Assembly (NCBI GenBank): GCA_965243755.1
Contig: CBDEVW010000001.1
Coordinates: 186,001-250,000 of the forward strand
Direction of reading: 5' to 3'
DNA from: JANSWY01 sp965243755
GTDB lineage: Bacteria; Bacteroidota; Bacteroidia; Cytophagales; Cyclobacteriaceae
DNA: 64,000 bases
The number at the start of each line of letters is the position of its first letter. Within the stretch, counting starts at the first letter, position 1. Below are positions 26,001-33,707 of the stretch, in pieces. The notes under the pieces are model-generated. The model saw nothing but the letters and a program-made list of their open reading frames with translations, had not been told where the DNA came from and made no database searches. The position numbers were made by a program, and so were the translations under genes.

Positions 26001-28955
26001 ATTACCATAATCATTACTATCATCCCCATATTCTCCCTCCTCGGTAACTAATACTTTGGAGTATAGAGGAGCCCCTGACACATTAATGTAGGCAGTATCA
26101 TAGTCTATTCTAGTGTTGTATTCCTGAAAACCATCGTTATACTTTATCCTTTTTACAGGAAAATGAGTCATACTCGATTTGATGTCATCATCGTTAGTAT
26201 TGTACAGGTATAAAACTGAAACATCCATGAGCTTCTCATTTGAGAGATGTGTAAGGAAATAGTCACTGCTGGTACCATTCCATGCAGCTTTCAGACCTGA
26301 TAACGTAACTTTATTGATCAACGAATCTTTGCCGATAAACATCACATAAGAATCATCTGTGAAGTCGGAAGACAGGAGATAGAACCCATCGCCGGCATAT
26401 GCATTGTTAATATCAAAATTAAAGTCTGTGTAAGTAGTAACACCAGAGGCGGTGGCTTCTTCAGACAACATGTCCCAGAGGTCACCAATTAGAGTAACTT
26501 CATCATTTCCGGTAAAATGATACACCTTACTATTGGCTATGAATGTTTCGCTTGATCCAATATTTAGTGTGTTTTCATTGATAGGCTCTACATCACTTCC
26601 CTCCAGGTGTACTTCGTTCCAGGATTGGGTATTGGCATCAAAGGAAGTGTATTTATATCCAATATTATTAGTTCTGGAATAGCGCGTAACGGAGATTTTT
26701 CTCTGATGCTTGGTGATGTCCTGAACCCATTCCCCAAGTTCCTTTCCTTTTTTGATTACTTTTCTGTAAAACTTCAGGGGCCGGTTGTTGTACCATCGCT
26801 GGTATTTCTCATTCCATTGGAAGTATCTGACCGTATCATATTGATCCACCATTACGCTTGTGTAGTAAGGTTTGTATTGAATGGTTGTTTCTTCCAATGT
26901 CATCAGGTTGTTCACTCCCCGAACAGCTGCAAAATCCGTCCCAATCGGGTTATCAGGTAGTGGGCAATACACCAGAGAATCCAAATCAAATGACTCATTC
27001 CATTTGGCTAACCTTTGTTTGTTGGTGTATTTCTGAGTATAATAAATACTATTTGTAGTACAAACTGGTTTGCCATCAATATCAAGTGTTTTCGTTTGAA
27101 TTGACCAGTGTTTTGCTTCGTTGATCAAAAACAATCGGAAGAGCTGCTCTGAAGAATTGGAAACGAAAAAATTGTGCTGATAATCGTAATAGTACTCATC
27201 ACTGCCATTTGGAGATATGTGATATTCCTCCTGCCACCTTCCTTCGGTATATACATAAACATCCCCATCCAGGTCTCCAATCGCAACATATTTATCCCCA
27301 GCCATCAGTGCGTATGGACCAGCTTTATATCCCCATGGCAATGTTTTGTCAACCACAAGGTTCCATCCGGATGTTTTACACGGATCCTTCGCGAAAACTG
27401 TGAGCTTTTCCCTGTGTAAAATAGCAAAGAAGCCATCTTGCATTTGTATGGTAAAGTCTTCGTATGAAACATGGTCATCATCACCATCATACAGCACATT
27501 GTCGAAAGTGGCAATGTTAGGTGTTTTGTTCCACCTGGTGTCCCACTCGTATAAATCTACAATGACATCTTTACCATTTACTGAATTTACATTTCTCCAG
27601 CACACAATCATATAATTGCCGAACATCTTGTACAATGGTTGTTTGTAATTTGCTCCAGGTGATTCAACCTCCGTATACAATTGTCCATTGTTGATCGATA
27701 ACTCTAGAGAATCATATTCATAGGAAGTGGTAAAGCCAGTTGGATAGACTATTTCCTTCAGAAATCCTTTTTTTCTGCCCAATTGATAGTATTCGAACCT
27801 CATTGGATTCTCAGGTTCACCTAGGTAACTAAGGTCGGAATACTGGTGGTTAGCATGGTAAATTGTATCGCCACCCAAGGTTACAGAAATACTGTCGGCA
27901 GGTAATGCAGTGGTATCAGCTTCTCCTGAATGCCTGATATCAGTTATTGATTTAAGTACTCTTTTGGCTTTCTCATTTTGATTGAAAAAATCATAATCCA
28001 GCAGTTTTTGTCCCAATAGTTTACCATGACGGTTGAAGGAAGCTATTGACTTTAAATAACGGGTAGGTAACCACTCCTGATAGGCATCTGGTTCATCCTG
28101 TTGGCTGTAGGGATCATAATACTCATCTGGTTGTTTTTCATCATACTGAAGCACTACCATGCCTTGGGAGTTTTTCACTTCCACCAGGTATATGGCCTTG
28201 GTGTAAGATAGCGCCAGACTGCACATACCAGGAAGCATGCTGGAACAAACTTTCTCCTGTTGTTGATAATACTCATAGCTGGTAATATCATCATAAATAG
28301 AGCTGATTGAAGATAAGTACCAGGATGTAGCCAAATGTTCTTGCACGACATTTCCCTGATCATCAGTAACTGTAGGGCTGTCCCCCATCCAATTCCCTAG
28401 TTTGATAGCATTGACTATTGAGTTGGAACCGTTATTCTTCCCTCCAAAGGTTAGTGTAGTCCCGTCATCCTTCACCAGCTCCCAACGTTCATCGTTGTAG
28501 TAATAGTAGATTTTTGTAGTATTAATGTCGCTACTAACAAATTCATTGTACTGGGAGTTTTTATCTATACAATGCAACAAATTAACTCCTCCTCCCTCTG
28601 AGAGATAGAATTCATCATCAATCCTGGTACCGGTATTTTTATGGTCACACAAAATAACAGGAGTATTGAATGACCATCCCAAACCTGTAATCCCAGTGGC
28701 CACCGTACTATTTGGTTCATCAACACCCTCTGCAAGCGCAGAGCTGTACACCAATCCAAGCCCAAACACCTCGTTCAACGAAACCGAATAAGTCACATCT
28801 CCACTGGAAATATTGAGATAGTTGGAAATGGCTGTATTATTTGAAGTAACAGTTCCCGGATCACTATTGGACTGATCACTATTTTGGGAAAATGCATTTA
28901 AAGAAATGGTCATTACGATAAACCATTTCGACAGAAATTTTCTGCTGATATTCAT
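20058..28955 (-). CDS. Giant RHS/YD-repeat secreted protein with C-terminal HExxH domain
   Basis: This 2965-aa protein has a signal peptide (MNISRKFLSKWFIVMTISLN AFSQ). A long N-terminal part without clear domains reaches about residue 1250. A LamG/concanavalin-like region lies at about 1255-1405 (WHHYTMAHEAGKLKVFVDG) and a second beta-sandwich-like stretch near 1500-1640. YD repeats run from about 1690 to 2560 (YDDLGN, YDKAGG, YDSRGN, YDHQDQ). The RHS-associated core is at about 2565-2645 (YGSRMYDPDLGQFYAIDP, NPLIFVDPDGE). The last 320 residues are a variable tip: Gly-rich hydrophobic repeats and then H2914-E-V-L-H2918, a metallopeptidase-type motif. In polymorphic toxins the variable domain after the core is the toxin. 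It sits 28 bp behind the 442-aa gene, and a lipoprotein follows. Confidence 0.85.
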   Translation of the reverse strand: MNISRKFLSKWFIVMTISLNAFSQNSDQSNSDPGTVTSNNTAISNYLNISSGDVTYSVSLNEVFGLGLVYSSALAEGVDEPNSTVATGITGLGWSFNTPVILCDHKNTGTRIDDEFYLSEGGGVNLLHCIDKNSQYNEFVSSDINTTKIYYYYNDERWELVKDDGTTLTFGGKNNGSNSIVNAIKLGNWMGDSPTVTDDQGNVVQEHLATSWYLSSISSIYDDITSYEYYQQQEKVCSSMLPGMCSLALSYTKAIYLVEVKNSQGMVVLQYDEKQPDEYYDPYSQQDEPDAYQEWLPTRYLKSIASFNRHGKLLGQKLLDYDFFNQNEKAKRVLKSITDIRHSGEADTTALPADSISVTLGGDTIYHANHQYSDLSYLGEPENPMRFEYYQLGRKKGFLKEIVYPTGFTTSYEYDSLELSINNGQLYTEVESPGANYKQPLYKMFGNYMIVCWRNVNSVNGKDVIVDLYEWDTRWNKTPNIATFDNVLYDGDDDHVSYEDFTIQMQDGFFAILHREKLTVFAKDPCKTSGWNLVVDKTLPWGYKAGPYALMAGDKYVAIGDLDGDVYVYTEGRWQEEYHISPNGSDEYYYDYQHNFFVSNSSEQLFRLFLINEAKHWSIQTKTLDIDGKPVCTTNSIYYTQKYTNKQRLAKWNESFDLDSLVYCPLPDNPIGTDFAAVRGVNNLMTLEETTIQYKPYYTSVMVDQYDTVRYFQWNEKYQRWYNNRPLKFYRKVIKKGKELGEWVQDITKHQRKISVTRYSRTNNIGYKYTSFDANTQSWNEVHLEGSDVEPINENTLNIGSSETFIANSKVYHFTGNDEVTLIGDLWDMLSEEATASGVTTYTDFNFDINNAYAGDGFYLLSSDFTDDSYVMFIGKDSLINKVTLSGLKAAWNGTSSDYFLTHLSNEKLMDVSVLYLYNTNDDDIKSSMTHFPVKRIKYNDGFQEYNTRIDYDTAYINVSGAPLYSKVLVTEEGEYGDDSNDYGNTEYQFYNGFELDQFPFEVTQLNGGNASNSPKFKGLPVRTIIRNSMGDTVAMSETSYKIFVKEYFCNGGLKIGEGLAIKPVAEISHSNGLSQKSYTSYDEDTRISETRNFNVNKQGTQLEYITNYFYADSLYPGMYNENLRGIPVQTISSVYDPSTGNTTTLDIEATTWKNWYGDFWAPYESWMWNDDGQPIGFDAWDESQTPSNNWVLTAKVDSLDASGNIVQQTDFSGITTASILVNNREIASVLNAKRQEVYFDNFDHLEYVDWYTSGEVSLSDMGTIVLSHKGAPGLCTSPFQISTGYIVEFDGKLDANAPSSAWLGFQFFKSNEADDYQTSGFTLKILPSGYLELYESGVGTLLISTNAIEVADWHHYTMAHEAGKLKVFVDGVLVFEHATTNIHGSKMGFAADNARVDVDNIAAYPASALMKSGGYDPVFGMSKSRTSARGTSEHYIYDDRMQGISVLNSIREPVSAGLYAYSVDHNNGTFSNLDPDLVLKTRMSGFSYADDFSYRRPQWQVLNAGCGNWIFGGGTLEFSRNPSYCSGNEILNMSVSEAISNRVAIRFDAKGDSTWTSTSQSKFEEESDSTWTNELTIAFGDSSWNGQNLSAGFHVKYNVILDTVWSNFIIVLDYNSQTYQVFKNGKIQQDRQPFNQSGTELIQLSLFDQTSGNSANFEMDNFFVYSDFITSISYDDAGGSTRQSQMEAGSGRVLVSQTIYDEVGRPLIGVRPSEVYDATNPCYLCYRPGYASFDWQTQSLSGEVVALNPLDSGYAFTRKKVENSPLGRVLEESVNFGAINKVGGPLATKYLTGTPSQFDEISELPTDDYFVQATYLQDSLSLFKVVDQSGNLLFSKIGKVKTGSLFSSAAADQQYITSSYDYNSRGELTSLYPPAYYLPTTDQDAVKEQFVSTTSYDHFGRVIERQSSDMGKLRSIYDARGNLRFVQDSAGMKGIDFFDLGVSTQQYIIYTKYDDLGNIIETGYSNYTWDREELENKADDGNWPQAEYLQATIDLRFDGDDPVNFSALSSSVSNETSYSGSSSIKLSNESSEIFLPINIPSSINISAMSNTVGSGQIEVYYLSQDSSFIRNYQISGVIPNAGWQHIEMGTLIASNKGVLKLVLKSSNSDVYFDNLKIVYTSLHEVETWYQKNEYFSLEGNFYERGLLKQTVTNNGWGEEEELVTTQFRYDREGRIISKSQKIGSEQTSFTTVHYEYDKAGGLLRTYVTDQTAWNEIGYLDGDSSVLVATTKNFSADKALTATDGFEIVAGSTVEIFPGGPSNPVNPDHLPNITYHYDDVGRLVGIGNDTLSNYYASYQYDSRGNISLEQINGGNISSHYIYDHQDQLSQIFHENYFTEDIDYDRKGLITSATYTIEEILSSKTPYVNDNSFTHYYSYDEIGRLLGVNSNLASEYNMQADYDANGNFINSTSNDVNKNYSYYPGTNRVKSIMNASSQEYQYDPNGNVVSNANKNLSIDYNRTTNRTTAVTSDSAFANYQYGAGKSKVFKEGNDKSKTSYLNDLNGKSLMEKYSDWSANHTRYIVTGPHGIIAIVIDGQPYFLLRDHLGSPLAIVDQYNEPVLIMYYGPHGHTNEKYISADASKNIAYQFTGQENEKQLGIYNYGSRMYDPDLGQFYAIDPAEQFPGLNPYMGMGNNPLIFVDPDGEFVLSLIIPGLGAFLDAMLWGAVIGAGASSAVYTTTYFASGQGGSGGFWKGFGKAAAIGAITGAISGGIGHAGGALANNIGFEILNNTTSTIAGNTILGNDVSLGTVVGSVAGGVFGQTLPKFGGVKGGFFANSVAEIGYGALKGGLTGGVTGGVKALVDNEHVGRGITSGAFNGFVGGATISGLKLATLGPVVNKMLTEEERQLILSETGISKLPTLRKGHFHETGIAIGANSSFGESLNRNVFKNTDYVRANWKEINRANWIAGLAHEVLHVKQMYGDGFALFYGRQFIDYLNGHRTNGFYEKPAYKLQLRLGRQFGQ

Positions 28956-28983
28956 GACTAGTAAGTATGGTTAATGAATGAGG

Positions 28984-30312
28984 CTATTTACGTAGTTTTT
29001 TCACCTGTTTTTCAAGGGATCTGATTTGTTGGTCTTTTTCAATCAGGTAGAGGGTCAGTTCTTCAATCTTCCTCAATAATATGGCATTAATCTCTGCTAC
29101 ATCAACACCATCAGCCACTACTTCAGACGAAGAGGGAACGTTTGGCAGGTGCTTTTCTTTGGCAATAAATTTTTTAAGCTCTTCGAGGCTCATCAACTCA
29201 TAGTCATTTTCAAAGACAAAATCAGCCCATCCATTGTCGTTTGCAACATCTACCCTAAGCTTCTCTGCCCTAATTCCTTCTTTGACATACAATAGATATT
29301 GTCCTGGCAATTCTGCAGTACCTATTCCTACTTTGTTGGTCACCGTATCGATGTATATTCCCTGCTGAGTGCCATTTGGCGAGAGCCAACCGTTATTGAA
29401 TCCTACATAGTTGAGATCATCATCCAGAATAGTTAGGTAAAATTTATCCTGATTAATTACTGGGTAGTATCCTCCTGACGGGTTGGAGATCTGAAAGATG
29501 AAATTCCTGTCTTCATTCACAAAATTATTGTCGAAGAAATTCAAGGTATAACTGAAGGATGTTGTACCCGCTGGAATTTGCAATATTGTATTTTCAAAGT
29601 GACCAATTTGGGAAGAGTCCCCAGTGATCAAAGAAAGATCTACGGTCATTTGATTTTGCAGGTCCGGATCCGTTATTTGAAGCGCTAATGTGGTTGAAAA
29701 AGCATTCTCATTAACCTGTAAGTTACTGGGAATAATGTCAATGACCGTTGCTGGATCATGAGTGGACCCAAGTGCATATGGAGATCCATCGCCATCTGCG
29801 TATGTGGATGTGGAATAAGCATAGTCACTTCCTGAAAATTCCCCGGGTTCAGCTCCGGAACCATTTTTTGTGTGAACCAATTCGAGGGATTTACCATAAT
29901 TGGCTGAGGTTCCTGTCATACCGAATAAAGTCGCTTCGGAAAGCTGTACCCAGGGGGATTGATCTGTATTATATAAAATAAAGCTTTCGTAATCCAATCC
30001 TCTCTCCATGAAATAAGAAGAGTTTGCTGTATAATCAGTTGTTATGGTTGTACCCCTGGAAATGATATAAAAAGACTTTGGCCCAATTGTTATAGTGCCC
30101 ATGTTTTGAGTATTGGTAGACCCGACACCTGCCACAATTGATGCTTCGAAAGTGAATGAAGTATTTGTAGTATTATATAATTCTACATAACCCTGTCCAT
30201 TGGCTTTATACATGATCTCTGAGATAATAATATCTCCCGGCTGAGGTGATTGTGAATAACAATTAATTGCAAATACCACAAAGGAAATGATGAATAATGG
30301 TTTGAGTTTCAT
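28984..30312 (-). CDS. Secreted lamin-tail / Calx-beta protein with coiled-coil C-terminus
   Basis: This 442-aa protein has a signal peptide (about residues 1-22) and then a lamin-tail-like domain at about 25-165 (IIISEIMYKANGQGYVELYN). A Calx-beta-like domain is at about 190-300 (LQVNENAFSTTLALQI, FDNNFVNEDRNFIFQIS). The C-terminus is the motif EKHLPNVPSSSEVVADG followed by a coiled coil (LLRKIEELTLYLIEKDQQIR), a tail typical of large Bacteroidota surface proteins. It lies 28 bp upstream of the RHS gene on the same strand and may help secretion or surface display of that protein; this is inference. Confidence 0.75.
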   Translation of the reverse strand: MKLKPLFIISFVVFAINCYSQSPQPGDIIISEIMYKANGQGYVELYNTTNTSFTFEASIVAGVGSTNTQNMGTITIGPKSFYIISRGTTITTDYTANSSYFMERGLDYESFILYNTDQSPWVQLSEATLFGMTGTSANYGKSLELVHTKNGSGAEPGEFSGSDYAYSTSTYADGDGSPYALGSTHDPATVIDIIPSNLQVNENAFSTTLALQITDPDLQNQMTVDLSLITGDSSQIGHFENTILQIPAGTTSFSYTLNFFDNNFVNEDRNFIFQISNPSGGYYPVINQDKFYLTILDDDLNYVGFNNGWLSPNGTQQGIYIDTVTNKVGIGTAELPGQYLLYVKEGIRAEKLRVDVANDNGWADFVFENDYELMSLEELKKFIAKEKHLPNVPSSSEVVADGVDVAEINAILLRKIEELTLYLIEKDQQIRSLEKQVKKLRK

Positions 30313-30375
30313 TGGTTTAATGAATTAGGTGAATAATTATTTCAATTGACTCACATTGGAATCCTGTTCTAAGAA

Positions 30376-30708
30376 CTAAGTATCCAATAGTCTTGATAGG
30401 TGTTTTTTCAATATATATGAATCAGTGTTTCTCAAAATTTGCCTAAGTCTTGCTTTGATCTCTAAATCTAATGGAGTGGTGAAACGATTTTTACCTACAT
30501 GAGGTAGTTGCAAAACATATTCACCCTCGGTGCGATACTCGACGCAATAATTGAAACCTAAAACCTCATCAAAATCTACAATTAAACCCAGTTTTGAGTC
30601 TCCTTCAAATGACTGTTCGAATAACTTGACAGGTGAATTGCAATGGTCATCATTTAGATGACTTTTGAAAGTGACAGGCGTGTTTAGTTTAAGCTTCATG
30701 GTTAACAT
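30376..30708 (-). CDS. Hypothetical 110-aa protein
   Basis: This cytoplasmic-looking protein has no signal peptide. Two ATGs near the start are possible (30708 and 30699). The sequence reads TPVTFKSHLNDDHCNSPVKL, LGLIVDFDEVLGFNYCVEYRT and LDLEIKARLRQILRNTDSYI, with no family I recognise. It lies upstream of the secreted 442-aa / RHS cassette on the same strand, 63 bp away, and divergent from the XRE regulator. It may belong to that transcript. Confidence 0.55.
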   Translation of the reverse strand: MLTMKLKLNTPVTFKSHLNDDHCNSPVKLFEQSFEGDSKLGLIVDFDEVLGFNYCVEYRTEGEYVLQLPHVGKNRFTTPLDLEIKARLRQILRNTDSYILKKHLSRLLDT

Positions 30709-30851
30709 TTAAATATCTTATCAAGAAAGTAAGGGCGTCAGACCAACCGAATTCCTGACACCCTAACCCAAGACTTGATGGTTCAAAATATGTTTACACT
30801 ATAATTGCTAGCATACCTCAATTCAATATGCTACCCAATACAATATTTTCT

Positions 30852-30953
30852 GTATTTTTGACGGCAGTGGCACATTGTTGAAACAATTATAGACGGTTAT
30901 TCCGTCAAATACAAGTCATATTAATATTTTTAGCAATATATTGACGTAAAATA
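30852..30953. promoter_or_regulatory. Repeated operator-like sites before XRE gene
   Basis: The block GTATTTTTGACGG at 30852-30864 recurs inverted as CCGTCAAATAC at 30902-30912. GACGG-TTATT-CCGTC at 30892-30906 is a perfect palindrome, and a third half-site TTGACGTAAAATAC lies at 30941-30954, just before the XRE start at 30960. This is the arrangement of multiple repressor sites. Autoregulation by the XRE protein is the simplest reading. Confidence 0.5.
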
Positions 30954-30959
30954 CATCAT

Positions 30960-31328
30960 TTGATAGGTAAGAGAATCAAAGAGATCAGGAAGATTGCCGG
31001 CTATACCCAGGATGCCATTGCAAAACATGGAGGTATTTCGCGCTCAACGGTCAATGATATTGAACGTGGTGCGCAAAGACCATCTATAGACTTTTTGATA
31101 AAATTTGCAGAATTAACTAACATCTCTCTGGATGAGCTTACTGGACTAAAGCAGGAAAATCCACATTACTCAGATATCTACATCCTGTTAAGAGAATTGG
31201 AAAAGGGCTGTGACCAGGAGAAAAGAACAGATCTCATAAAAAGGATACTCACCATCACCCGGGGCTTAATCAATGAAAATGAATCTCTGAAAAATGACAT
31301 GGTTGATATTATTAAAAAGCTTTCTTAG
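30960..31328 (+). CDS. XRE-family transcriptional regulator
   Basis: This 122-aa protein has an XRE helix-turn-helix at about residues 3-58 (GYTQDAIAKHGGISRSTVNDIE, then RGAQRPSIDFLIKFAEL). A C-terminal helical part ends NDMVDIIKKLS. The start is TTG at 30960; a stop lies in frame 18 bp upstream and no ATG is available before residue 70, so a non-ATG start is the best choice. Its stop overlaps the end of the convergent TPR gene by 4 bp. Repeated sites at 30852-30953 suggest self-regulation. Confidence 0.8.
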   Translation: MIGKRIKEIRKIAGYTQDAIAKHGGISRSTVNDIERGAQRPSIDFLIKFAELTNISLDELTGLKQENPHYSDIYILLRELEKGCDQEKRTDLIKRILTITRGLINENESLKNDMVDIIKKLS

Positions 31329-32719
31329 TCAATCTTTAGTTTATATTTTTCTTTATACTCTCGCTTCACCTCATTAATCGTAAGGGCAATTTTCTTCCGC
31401 ATCTTTTTGTGTTTTAAAACCGCAATAAAGAGTAAGATGATAATTAGAGTTCCGATCAAACTGTACAAATAAGATATCTTAAGCGAGGATTCAAGCGTTT
31501 CCAATGAGTTTGCTGAATCCTCCTCACTTGCCAGAAATACTTCCTCCATTATACTCTCGGCTTCAATTTGATCCATAATTACACGGGCTCTTTCCATTTC
31601 ATGTAATCGGCTTACTATATTGTATTCACTGAAAGCAACTCCTGTTTTTCCTTTAAGAGAGTCCAGGTATTGATAGCTAAGGAGTAGCGGTTTATTGGTT
31701 TGGAAGGCGATTAACAGGTTATAATCCCTTATGTTTTCTTCAGGGCTATCATTCCCAATATTACTGCTAATTGCCTTTTGGAAATAGTAACTAGCAGAAT
31801 CATACTTTTCTTGTTTGAAATAGACAATTCCCAGGTTGTTGTATGTGTTAATAAAAAGTCTATTGCTGGATATCCGTTTCTTTAATTCAAATGCTCGAAG
31901 CAAGAAAACTAGTGCACTGTCATATTCACCCTGTTGCAAATAAAGATTCCCCAGGTTATTACATATTTTACTCTGATGGACTTTTGATGTGTTTAATTTT
32001 TTTGAAGCATTGTAATATTTAAGCGCACTGTCCCGGTACGACATGCTATTCATTTGCATCATTTTCCTTGATAGTGTGCCTAACTCAAGCAAGATGTCTG
32101 CACTACGAACAGAATCGATAATATCCATCGACTCTACAATCTTTTTAGCTCGTAAAAAATTGCTGAATGCCTCAGGTAGGTTATTTCTAAGGTTCTGTAA
32201 AAGCCCTAGTTCATAGTAGCAATCTTGAAGCATTTCACTATCACCAATTATCTCTGCAACCTTCAGCCTTTCTTTGGAATATGTTAATGAAGCTTCATAG
32301 CGACTCATCTCTCTTGTAAGCAGTGCAATTTTTCTTAACACCTCCTGCTCTTTGGTATGGTTTCCAATTCTGCGGTATATCTTTCGAGCTCCTAAATAAT
32401 ATCTTATGGCCATTCTGAAATCAGATTTCAAATGATTGAGGTATCCAATCATAAAGTAACTGTTGGCTAGCAACATTTTATCTTCTGCAAGCAAGGCATG
32501 TTTTTCAGCTTCATGGCAATAAGAAATCGCTAGATCAATTGAGTCCGACAAAGATAAATACGATAGGAAATAAAAAGATTTGCTAATTAATTTATCATCA
32601 GTAGAATTTTGCGTAATTGCAAACAAACTATCTCGCTGATTATTAGTGGCCTGAGCGACAGACAATATCGTAAGCAGAAAGGTTGTGACGTAAATTTGTT
32701 TAATAGATTTTATTATCAT
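31325..32719 (-). CDS. TPR-repeat membrane protein with C-terminal helix
   Basis: I start this gene at the ATG at 32719 rather than 32779: it gives a clean signal peptide (MIIKSIKQIYVTTFLLTILS), while the upstream part would run into the terminator at 32765-32789. The 464-aa protein has at least seven TPR-type repeats from about residue 40 to 310 (YFMIGYLNHLKSDFRMAIRYY, YNNLGIVYFKQEKYDSASYYF). A transmembrane helix lies near 415-435 (LYSLIGTLIIILLFIAVL) and a basic cytoplasmic tail ends KEKYKLKID. This layout resembles TPR sensor proteins of Bacteroidota that carry a C-terminal HTH or kinase, but here no output domain remains. Confidence 0.75.
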   Translation of the reverse strand: MIIKSIKQIYVTTFLLTILSVAQATNNQRDSLFAITQNSTDDKLISKSFYFLSYLSLSDSIDLAISYCHEAEKHALLAEDKMLLANSYFMIGYLNHLKSDFRMAIRYYLGARKIYRRIGNHTKEQEVLRKIALLTREMSRYEASLTYSKERLKVAEIIGDSEMLQDCYYELGLLQNLRNNLPEAFSNFLRAKKIVESMDIIDSVRSADILLELGTLSRKMMQMNSMSYRDSALKYYNASKKLNTSKVHQSKICNNLGNLYLQQGEYDSALVFLLRAFELKKRISSNRLFINTYNNLGIVYFKQEKYDSASYYFQKAISSNIGNDSPEENIRDYNLLIAFQTNKPLLLSYQYLDSLKGKTGVAFSEYNIVSRLHEMERARVIMDQIEAESIMEEVFLASEEDSANSLETLESSLKISYLYSLIGTLIIILLFIAVLKHKKMRKKIALTINEVKREYKEKYKLKID

Positions 32720-32764
32720 ATGATAATAATGGTCTGATTTTGAATAAGTTATAACACATAGATA

Positions 32765-32789
32765 ATAAAAAAACCGCAAAAAGCGGTTA
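32765..32789 (-). terminator. Terminator of the 60-aa lipoprotein gene
   Basis: AACCGC-AAAAA-GCGGTT at 32772-32788 forms a perfect stem, and on the minus strand it is followed by a run of seven T. It lies about 120 bp past the stop of the lipoprotein gene at 32907-33089 and also helps to set the start of the following TPR gene. Confidence 0.75.
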
Positions 32790-32906
32790 GAAAATATTCA
32801 ACGATTTTAGTCATGATTCAGCACACTGTTGATTTAAGCAATTGATAGTTCCGATTTGACGCCAATTTCAAATTGCATAAAACACGTATGTGCTTTAACC
32901 TCCAAT

Positions 32907-33089
32907 CTAGTTGTCCGGTGGTGTAGGAGGATCATTTGGGCTACCACCATGATCTTCGCTATCACTTCCGGTGCTTTCATTTTCAATATTCTCTATAGTG
33001 ATATCTTGTAAATCATCTTGCATGGCGCATGAACTTACTAACTGACCTGCTATCATTGCAGATACTAATAGTAGCATTATCTTTTTCAT
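32907..33089 (-). CDS. Tiny acidic lipoprotein
   Basis: This 60-aa protein has a lipoprotein signal peptide MKKIMLLLVSAMIAGQLVSSC, with the modified Cys at residue 21. The mature part of about 40 residues is acidic and ends in a Pro/Asn/Asp-rich tail (GGSPNDPPTPPDN). There is no known family. A good terminator lies downstream at 32765-32789, and the gene stands alone. It may be a surface or periplasmic peptide. Confidence 0.65.
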   Translation of the reverse strand: MKKIMLLLVSAMIAGQLVSSCAMQDDLQDITIENIENESTGSDSEDHGGSPNDPPTPPDN

Positions 33090-33707
33090 ATTATTGAAAT
33101 TTATGTATTAAGTGTAAACTATGTACTATTCCTGCAATCCCGGAATTTTCGTGTTAGTCGGGACAGGAATGATGTTTTAAGAATTAATTATTCGGTCTAT
33201 TGATGGGTAACTATGGGGAAAAATTACAAAATCATTAGTTTTTATCCAAAATAACGGTGCAGTCGGTTTACAATATCAGCTTTTCTGTAATCCTTCAATT
33301 CTACAATCATTCAAATCTTCATAAAATCCATTAAAATATGCGGTTAACACATCGGTTAACAGTTATGTCCACTCAATTGTATATGATTTATTATCAGCAA
33401 CTTAAAATATGAGTTCAAGAGCCTCCGGCTCCACCTTCGCTCGCCGAAGCTTTAGCTTAGGCGAGTTTTTTATTTTTTTCAATTTCCTATGTGGTTGGCG
33501 TATACGCTTTTTGGGGTATCATTCGGCAAGCTAAGGCGGAATCAGTTCACTATAGGTGAAACCTGGTGATGTATCACTTCAGCGAAGTAGGGTTTCAGAG
33601 GACTGTTGCTAATTTGAACTGGGCTCGGTTCCCTCATGAGGTTTTTTATTTTCACAAGCTGATTTAAGTTTAAGTTTGTAGAACTTTAGCTTTTAAGAGA
33701 GATAATC
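33090..33707. other. Non-coding gap with tmRNA/tRNA-3'-like fragment and terminator
   Basis: No gene is supported here. GAGTTCAAGAGCCTCCGG followed by CTCCACC at 33411-33435 resembles the 3' end of a tmRNA or tRNA (T-arm-like sequence ending in CTCCACC), but the rest of such a gene is absent. It is followed at once by the terminator CTCGCC/GGCGAG (33440-33478). A second hairpin CCTCATGAGG followed by TTTTTTATT lies near 33632-33650. Confidence 0.4.
33440..33478 (+). terminator. Strong hairpin terminator
   Basis: CTCGCC (33440-33445) pairs with GGCGAG (33460-33465) around a loop holding AAGC and GCTT. A long T-rich tract follows (six T, A, seven T). It stands directly after the tRNA-3'-like fragment, as if a structural RNA gene once ended here. 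Confidence 0.65.

Noticed and set aside
33411..33478. A complete tmRNA or tRNA gene
   Set aside because: Only the 3'-like end and a terminator are visible. The preceding 300 bases are AT-rich, with no tmRNA 5' end or tag sequence and no cloverleaf.
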